From assembly GCA_900180385.1 (NCBI GenBank), contig FXLX01000012.1:1-52315 (forward strand): a stretch of DNA of 52,315 bases. Reading direction: 5' to 3'. The notes under the pieces are model-generated. The model saw only the letters and a list, made by a program, of their open reading frames with translations. It did not search any database and was not told where the DNA came from. Position numbers and translations under genes: made by a program. The DNA comes from an uncultured Candidatus Thioglobus sp. GTDB lineage: Bacteria; Pseudomonadota; Gammaproteobacteria; PS1; Pseudothioglobaceae. Shown in pieces: positions 48,283 to 52,315 of the stretch (position 1 is the first letter of the stretch; the number at the start of each line of letters is the position of its first letter).

Positions 48283-49971
48283 CTAGCCTATTTTTGATTG
48301 AATAAATGTCAGAGCTTCGCTATAACTCACCTCAAACTTTTCTGGATTGTTTCTAGCTTTGTATTCAACATTACCATTATCCGCATGAGTATCACTCAAC
48401 ACCATTCTATGTGGAATGCCTAATAATTCAGAATCAGCAAACATAATGCCGGCACGTTCTTTACGATCATCTAATAAAACTTCAATACCAGCTTCTAAAC
48501 ACAACTGGTATAAATCATCAGCTAGTGCTTTAACTCGGGTAGATTTGTTGTAGTTAATTGGCACAATAACTAATTGGAACGGTGCAATAGATTCAGGAAA
48601 AATAATGCCACGATCATCGTAATTTTGCTCAATCGCTGCAGCAATAACGCGTGTTACACCGATACCGTAACAACCCATGGTTGTTGTTACAGCTTTACCT
48701 GATTCACCAATAACATTGGCATTCATAGCTTTTGAATACTTCGTGCCTAATTGGAAAATATGCCCAACTTCAATACCACGCTTGATTACAAGCTTACCTT
48801 TACCATCAGGCGAATCATCGCCTTCAACAGCATTACGTAAATCTGCCTGAGTAAACTCGGTATCTTGCCAGTTGACACCAGTTAGATGATGATCCCATTC
48901 GTTTGCACCACAGACAAAATCACACAAAATACTGGCTGAATAATCAACCACTAATTCAATACCAAGTTGCTTAACACCAATAAAACCTTTTTTCAATCCT
49001 AACGATTTAATATCTTCATCGGAAGCCAGTTCAAATTCGCCAAATAAATTATGTGCTTTAATTTCGTTTAATTCGTGATCGCCTCGAAGTGCCAAAGCTT
49101 TAAAACCAGCTGAAGTTGCAATAATCAAAGTTTTGATACAACTTGAAGGATCAACTGATAAAAATTCTGAAACTTCATTAATACTGGTTTTTTTCTTAGT
49201 TAAAACAGACGCTTGCTGTGCTGATGCTGATGGTGTTGCACTTGACTCCTGTTTAGAAAAAGCCACTTTTTCAATATTGGCAGCATAGTTAGACTGATCA
49301 GAAAAGCAAATAGCATCTTCACCACTATCGGCTAACACATGAAATTCATGAGAGGCATCGCCACCAATAGAACCAGAATCGGCCAATACAGGACGATAAT
49401 CAAGGCCTAGACGGTCAAAAATATTGCAATACGTTTGATGCATTGTGTCGTATGTTTGTTGCAACGACTCTTGATCTAAATGAAAAGAATAAGCATCTTT
49501 CATGATAAATTCACGCGAACGCATCACCCCAAATCTAGGGCGTATCTCATCTCTAAATTTAGTTTGAACTTGATAAAAACTCATTGGTAGCTGCTTATAA
49601 CTACGAATGTATTGAGCTGCAATCGTGGTAATTACTTCTTCATGGGTTGGACCCATGCAAAAATCACGACCATGGCGATCTTTAAATCTTAATAATTCAG
49701 GGCCGTACTGCTCCCAACGACCAGACTCTTGCCAAAGCTCTGCAGGTTGCGTTACTGGCATTAGTACTTCTTGAGATCCAGCCTTATCCATTTCTTCACG
49801 AATAATGGCTTCAACCTTTTTAAGAATTCTAACGCCCATTGGCAAATAAGAATACAAACCCGAAGCTAGCTTAGAGATTAATCCCGCTCGAATCATTAGT
49901 TGATGTGAAATAACTTGCGCATCATTCGGCGCTTCTTTTTGGGTTGCAATTAACAGCTGTGTGGTTTTCAT
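48283..49971 (-). CDS. proS: Prolyl-tRNA synthetase
   Basis: A 562-residue bacterial-type ProRS. Class II motif 1 lies around [20 protein letters not shown], motif 2 around [21 protein letters not shown], and motif 3 near [17 protein letters not shown]. The YbaK-like editing insertion occupies about residues 225-400, and a C-terminal anticodon-binding domain follows. It is close in length to E. coli ProRS (572). It is co-directional with psd and divergent from the M50 protease gene across 58 bp. No T-box or leader is visible. Confidence 0.97.
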   Translation of the reverse strand: MKTTQLLIATQKEAPNDAQVISHQLMIRAGLISKLASGLYSYLPMGVRILKKVEAIIREEMDKAGSQEVLMPVTQPAELWQESGRWEQYGPELLRFKDRHGRDFCMGPTHEEVITTIAAQYIRSYKQLPMSFYQVQTKFRDEIRPRFGVMRSREFIMKDAYSFHLDQESLQQTYDTMHQTYCNIFDRLGLDYRPVLADSGSIGGDASHEFHVLADSGEDAICFSDQSNYAANIEKVAFSKQESSATPSASAQQASVLTKKKTSINEVSEFLSVDPSSCIKTLIIATSAGFKALALRGDHELNEIKAHNLFGEFELASDEDIKSLGLKKGFIGVKQLGIELVVDYSASILCDFVCGANEWDHHLTGVNWQDTEFTQADLRNAVEGDDSPDGKGKLVIKRGIEVGHIFQLGTKYSKAMNANVIGESGKAVTTTMGCYGIGVTRVIAAAIEQNYDDRGIIFPESIAPFQLVIVPINYNKSTRVKALADDLYQLCLEAGIEVLLDDRKERAGIMFADSELLGIPHRMVLSDTHADNGNVEYKARNNPEKFEVSYSEALTFIQSKIG

Positions 49972-50029
49972 ATAAAATAAAGGTGTGAATTTTAAATAAT
50001 TATGTTAATTTTACCCGAGCGACCTTATT

Positions 50030-50659
50030 ATGATTGATATTCAGACACTATTAATTTACGCCATCCCAGTCTTGTTCGCAATCACTGTACACGAAACTGC
50101 TCACGGCTGGGTAGCCTCTCTACTAGGCGATCATAGCGCGCGTATGATGGGTAGAATCACGCTAAATCCAATTAAACACATAGATCCTGTAGGTACAATT
50201 CTGGTGCCTGCTTTTTTATATTTTACTTCTGGATTTATCTTTGGATGGGCAAAGCCAGTTCCAGTTAACTTTAGCGCTTTAAGATCACCCCGACAAGATA
50301 TGCTTTGGGTAGCTATTGCAGGGCCTGTTAGTAATTTTATAATGGCCGCTTTATGGCTGGGTGTTATCTTTATTGCGATTAATACTGTCTCGCAATTTTT
50401 AGCAGATATGGCGCGAGTTGGTATCCAAATTAATTTACTGCTGGCAGTGTTGAATTTACTGCCACTACCACCACTTGATGGAGGTCGAGTATTAAGCTCT
50501 TTACTACCACCTAAATTATCCTATCAATATGACCAATTAGAACCGTACGGTTTGTTTATTTTATTAGGTCTGTTGTTTTTAGGAATTTTTCAAACAGTTA
50601 TTCTACCCATTGTAGAATTGATTCAGCAATGGGCATATGGCTTAGTTGGCTTGATTTAA
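50030..50659 (+). CDS. Site-2 protease family (M50) integral membrane metalloprotease
   Basis: A 209-residue M50 peptidase of the small group without PDZ or CBS domains. The zinc motif HETAH lies in FAITVHETAHGWVASLLGD (first helix), with the third ligand in NLLPLPPLDGGRVLSSLLP. About five or six membrane segments are present. Such proteases cut membrane-embedded regulators, but the substrate is unknown. The TAA stop overlaps the stop of the convergent DUF465 gene. Confidence 0.92.
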   Translation: MIDIQTLLIYAIPVLFAITVHETAHGWVASLLGDHSARMMGRITLNPIKHIDPVGTILVPAFLYFTSGFIFGWAKPVPVNFSALRSPRQDMLWVAIAGPVSNFIMAALWLGVIFIAINTVSQFLADMARVGIQINLLLAVLNLLPLPPLDGGRVLSSLLPPKLSYQYDQLEPYGLFILLGLLFLGIFQTVILPIVELIQQWAYGLVGLI

Positions 50660-50892
50660 ACGCTCTTTAATAAACTTAAGATTGTATCTTTTAAAGCTAA
50701 ACGTTCTCTTTTTAATGTATTAAGATAATCATCAGAAGTGGGGCTAATACCTTGCTCTATACGAACAATTGCTTTATCAACACCTTCATATTCAAAAGCT
50801 AAGCGCCTAAAATATGCATTAGAAATTTTAAGTTGGTGTATTTTGTCTTTTTGCTTTGGGAATTCAACAATAAGTGGATGATGATTTTGCAT
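50656..50892 (-). CDS. DUF465 (YdcH) family small protein
   Basis: A 78-residue, mostly helical, charged protein of the DUF465/YdcH family, with the family opening HHPLIVEFPKQKDKIHQLK and the helical RIEQGI and RERLALKDTIL segments. A two-helix coiled hairpin is likely. The function is unknown. It lies 16 bp downstream of gatB on the same strand, so it is probably co-transcribed. The gene is convergent with the M50 protease. Confidence 0.88.
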   Translation of the reverse strand: MQNHHPLIVEFPKQKDKIHQLKISNAYFRRLAFEYEGVDKAIVRIEQGISPTSDDYLNTLKRERLALKDTILSLLKSV

Positions 50893-50908
50893 ATTTTTTT
50901 CCTTTTTT

Positions 50909-52315
50909 TTATGTTAATTTTTCTTTTAATAACTGGTTTACTTGCTTAGGATTAGCCTTACCTTGTGTGGCTTTCATTATTTGACCTACAAAAAATCCTA
51001 AGATTTTATCATTGCCTGATTTAAATTGCTCAACTTGACTGGCGTTATTAGCAATAATTTCATCAATAATAGCTTCAATAGCGTTAGTATCAGTTATTTG
51101 CCTAAGCCCTTTGGACTCAATAATTTCATCCGCAGAACCTTCACCCTCCCACATAGCCTTAAATACATCTTTGGCAATTTTTCCTGAGATAGTATCATCA
51201 CCAATGCGGGCTACTAATAATGATAAAGCTTGAGGTGACACCAAGGATTGGTCAATTTCCAACTGGTTCTTATTTAAGAGTGCAGACAACTCACCCATAA
51301 CCCAGTTGGCACATAATTTTGCATTTTTCTCATTATCTTTAAGCATTGCTTCAAAATAATCAGCCAATGATTTTTGTGAGGTTAAGACGTCAGCATCATA
51401 TTCATTAAGACCTAGCTGAGTAATAAATCGTGCTTTTTTCTCAACAGGAAGCTCAGGCAGACTGGCTTTAATTGACGCCATTAATTCATCACTGATTTCA
51501 ACCGGTAATAAATCAGGGTCTGGAAAATAACGATAATCGTTCGCCTCTTCTTTAGAACGCATAGAGCGTGTCTCATGTTTCACCGCATCATACAAACGTG
51601 TCTCTTGCGCAACGCTACCGCCCTCTTCTAAAATATCTTGCTGACGCTCAACTTCAAGGTTAATTGCACGCTCTAGAAATTTAAATGAGTTGATGTTTTT
51701 CAGCTCTGCACGAGTGCCTAATTCTTCTTGTCCCATCGGGCGAATAGAAACGTTTGCATCACAACGGAACGAACCTTCTTGCATATTGCCATCACAAATG
51801 CCAATATATTGTAGTAAGGAATGAATCTTCTTCGCATACGCTACTGCTTCTTTAGCACTGCGCATATCTGGCTCTGACACAATCTCTAAAAGAGGCGTAC
51901 CCGCTCGATTTAAATCTACTGCGGTGTATTCATTAAACATGTCATGAACCGACTTACCTGCATCTTCTTCTAAATGTGCACGAGTAATGCCAACAACTTT
52001 AATTTCCCCATCAACTGTAATTTCAATTTCACCTTCACCAACAATGGGAATATCCATCTGTGAAATCTGATAACCCTTAGGTAGATCAGGATAGAAGTAA
52101 TTTTTACGATCAAAAATATTGCGCTGATTAATATGCGCCTCTACTGCAAGGCCAAATTTAATGGCTTTATTTACCGCTTCAACATTAAGCACTGGCAAGA
52201 CACCTGGCAAGCCTAAATCAACTGCACACGCTTGAGAATTTGGCGCTTGACCAAATAAAGTAGATGCTGATGAAAAAATCTTAGATTTGGTGCTAAGCTG
52301 CGCATGAATTTCTAG
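50909..52315 (-). CDS. gatB: Aspartyl/glutamyl-tRNA amidotransferase subunit B (5' end outside window)
   Basis: At least 468 codons of GatB, running off the right edge. Reading in from the edge gives [19 protein letters not shown], so only about the first ten residues are missing. The kinase-like catalytic part has [39 protein letters not shown] and [12 protein letters not shown]. The tail domain (residues about 320-468 of this fragment) is the tRNA-binding YqeY-like part. GatCAB amidates Glu-tRNA(Gln) and Asp-tRNA(Asn). gatA and gatC are presumably upstream, beyond the window. DUF465 follows it. Confidence 0.97.
   Translation of the reverse strand, partial: LEIHAQLSTKSKIFSSASTLFGQAPNSQACAVDLGLPGVLPVLNVEAVNKAIKFGLAVEAHINQRNIFDRKNYFYPDLPKGYQISQMDIPIVGEGEIEITVDGEIKVVGITRAHLEEDAGKSVHDMFNEYTAVDLNRAGTPLLEIVSEPDMRSAKEAVAYAKKIHSLLQYIGICDGNMQEGSFRCDANVSIRPMGQEELGTRAELKNINSFKFLERAINLEVERQQDILEEGGSVAQETRLYDAVKHETRSMRSKEEANDYRYFPDPDLLPVEISDELMASIKASLPELPVEKKARFITQLGLNEYDADVLTSQKSLADYFEAMLKDNEKNAKLCANWVMGELSALLNKNQLEIDQSLVSPQALSLLVARIGDDTISGKIAKDVFKAMWEGEGSADEIIESKGLRQITDTNAIEAIIDEIIANNASQVEQFKSGNDKILGFFVGQIMKATQGKANPKQVNQLLKEKLT

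Overview
This window looks like a chromosomal segment of an AT-rich, compact gammaproteobacterium. The housekeeping proteins (Dxs, IspG, RlmN, LeuC/LeuD, RuvA, TypA, RlmE, NtrY/NtrX-TrkA-TrkH, DnaK/DnaJ, Eno, ProS, GatB) are gammaproteobacterial in type. Intergenic gaps are short, many genes overlap, and several genes are visibly decaying. The overall look, plus a periplasmic rhodanese, suggests the SUP05/Thioglobus group or a related sulfur-oxidising symbiont. That placement is inference; nothing in the window proves it. I saw no rRNA, tRNA, CRISPR array or intact insertion sequence.

Layout. Positions 1-2970 are a decaying chromosomal integron. A broken integron-integrase gene (2182-2970, +) points away from an array of cassette genes on the minus strand: a methyltransferase, a RidA-like protein and a histidine phosphatase. 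Two segments in the array fold like attC sites. Positions 3175-6906 hold a YgjP-like metallopeptidase, a monothiol glutaredoxin, an MTS-type methyltransferase and trhO. Next to trhO is the wreck of trhP, the alternative tRNA U34 hydroxylation enzyme. Positions 6959-12109 carry isoprenoid genes (dxs, ispG), rlmN and the HU gene. Positions 12265-14476 hold smpB, ratA, rluE and a DUF455 gene. Positions 14473-16854 are a run of four exported proteins on the minus strand. Positions 16989-21983 hold rnhA, asnB, leuC, leuD and ruvA.

Positions 22096-36760 carry an RND permease, typA, rlmE, a polyprenyl synthase, dinG, and a minus-strand operon ntrY-ntrX-trkA-trkH-cupin. The NtrX-like protein lacks its AAA+ domain. 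Positions 36848-39486 are the operon rnd-ppa-rsmD-coaD. Positions 39487-41587 are an accessory island. It contains a remnant of an NMT1/THI5-like binding protein, a MITE-like inverted-repeat element, a short inverse-autotransporter gene frameshifted in its signal peptide, and an unrecognised secreted protein. Positions 41720-46189 hold dnaK-dnaJ behind a sigma-32-type promoter, then eno. Positions 46223-52315 hold a CNNM/CorC-like protein, psd, proS, an M50 protease, a DUF465 protein and gatB, which runs off the window end.

The main biological story is genome erosion beside a normal core. The integrase, trhP, the NMT1-like gene and the inverse autotransporter are all damaged, and NtrX is reduced. 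The most unusual loci are the integron with its cassettes and the 39.5-41.6 kb island.
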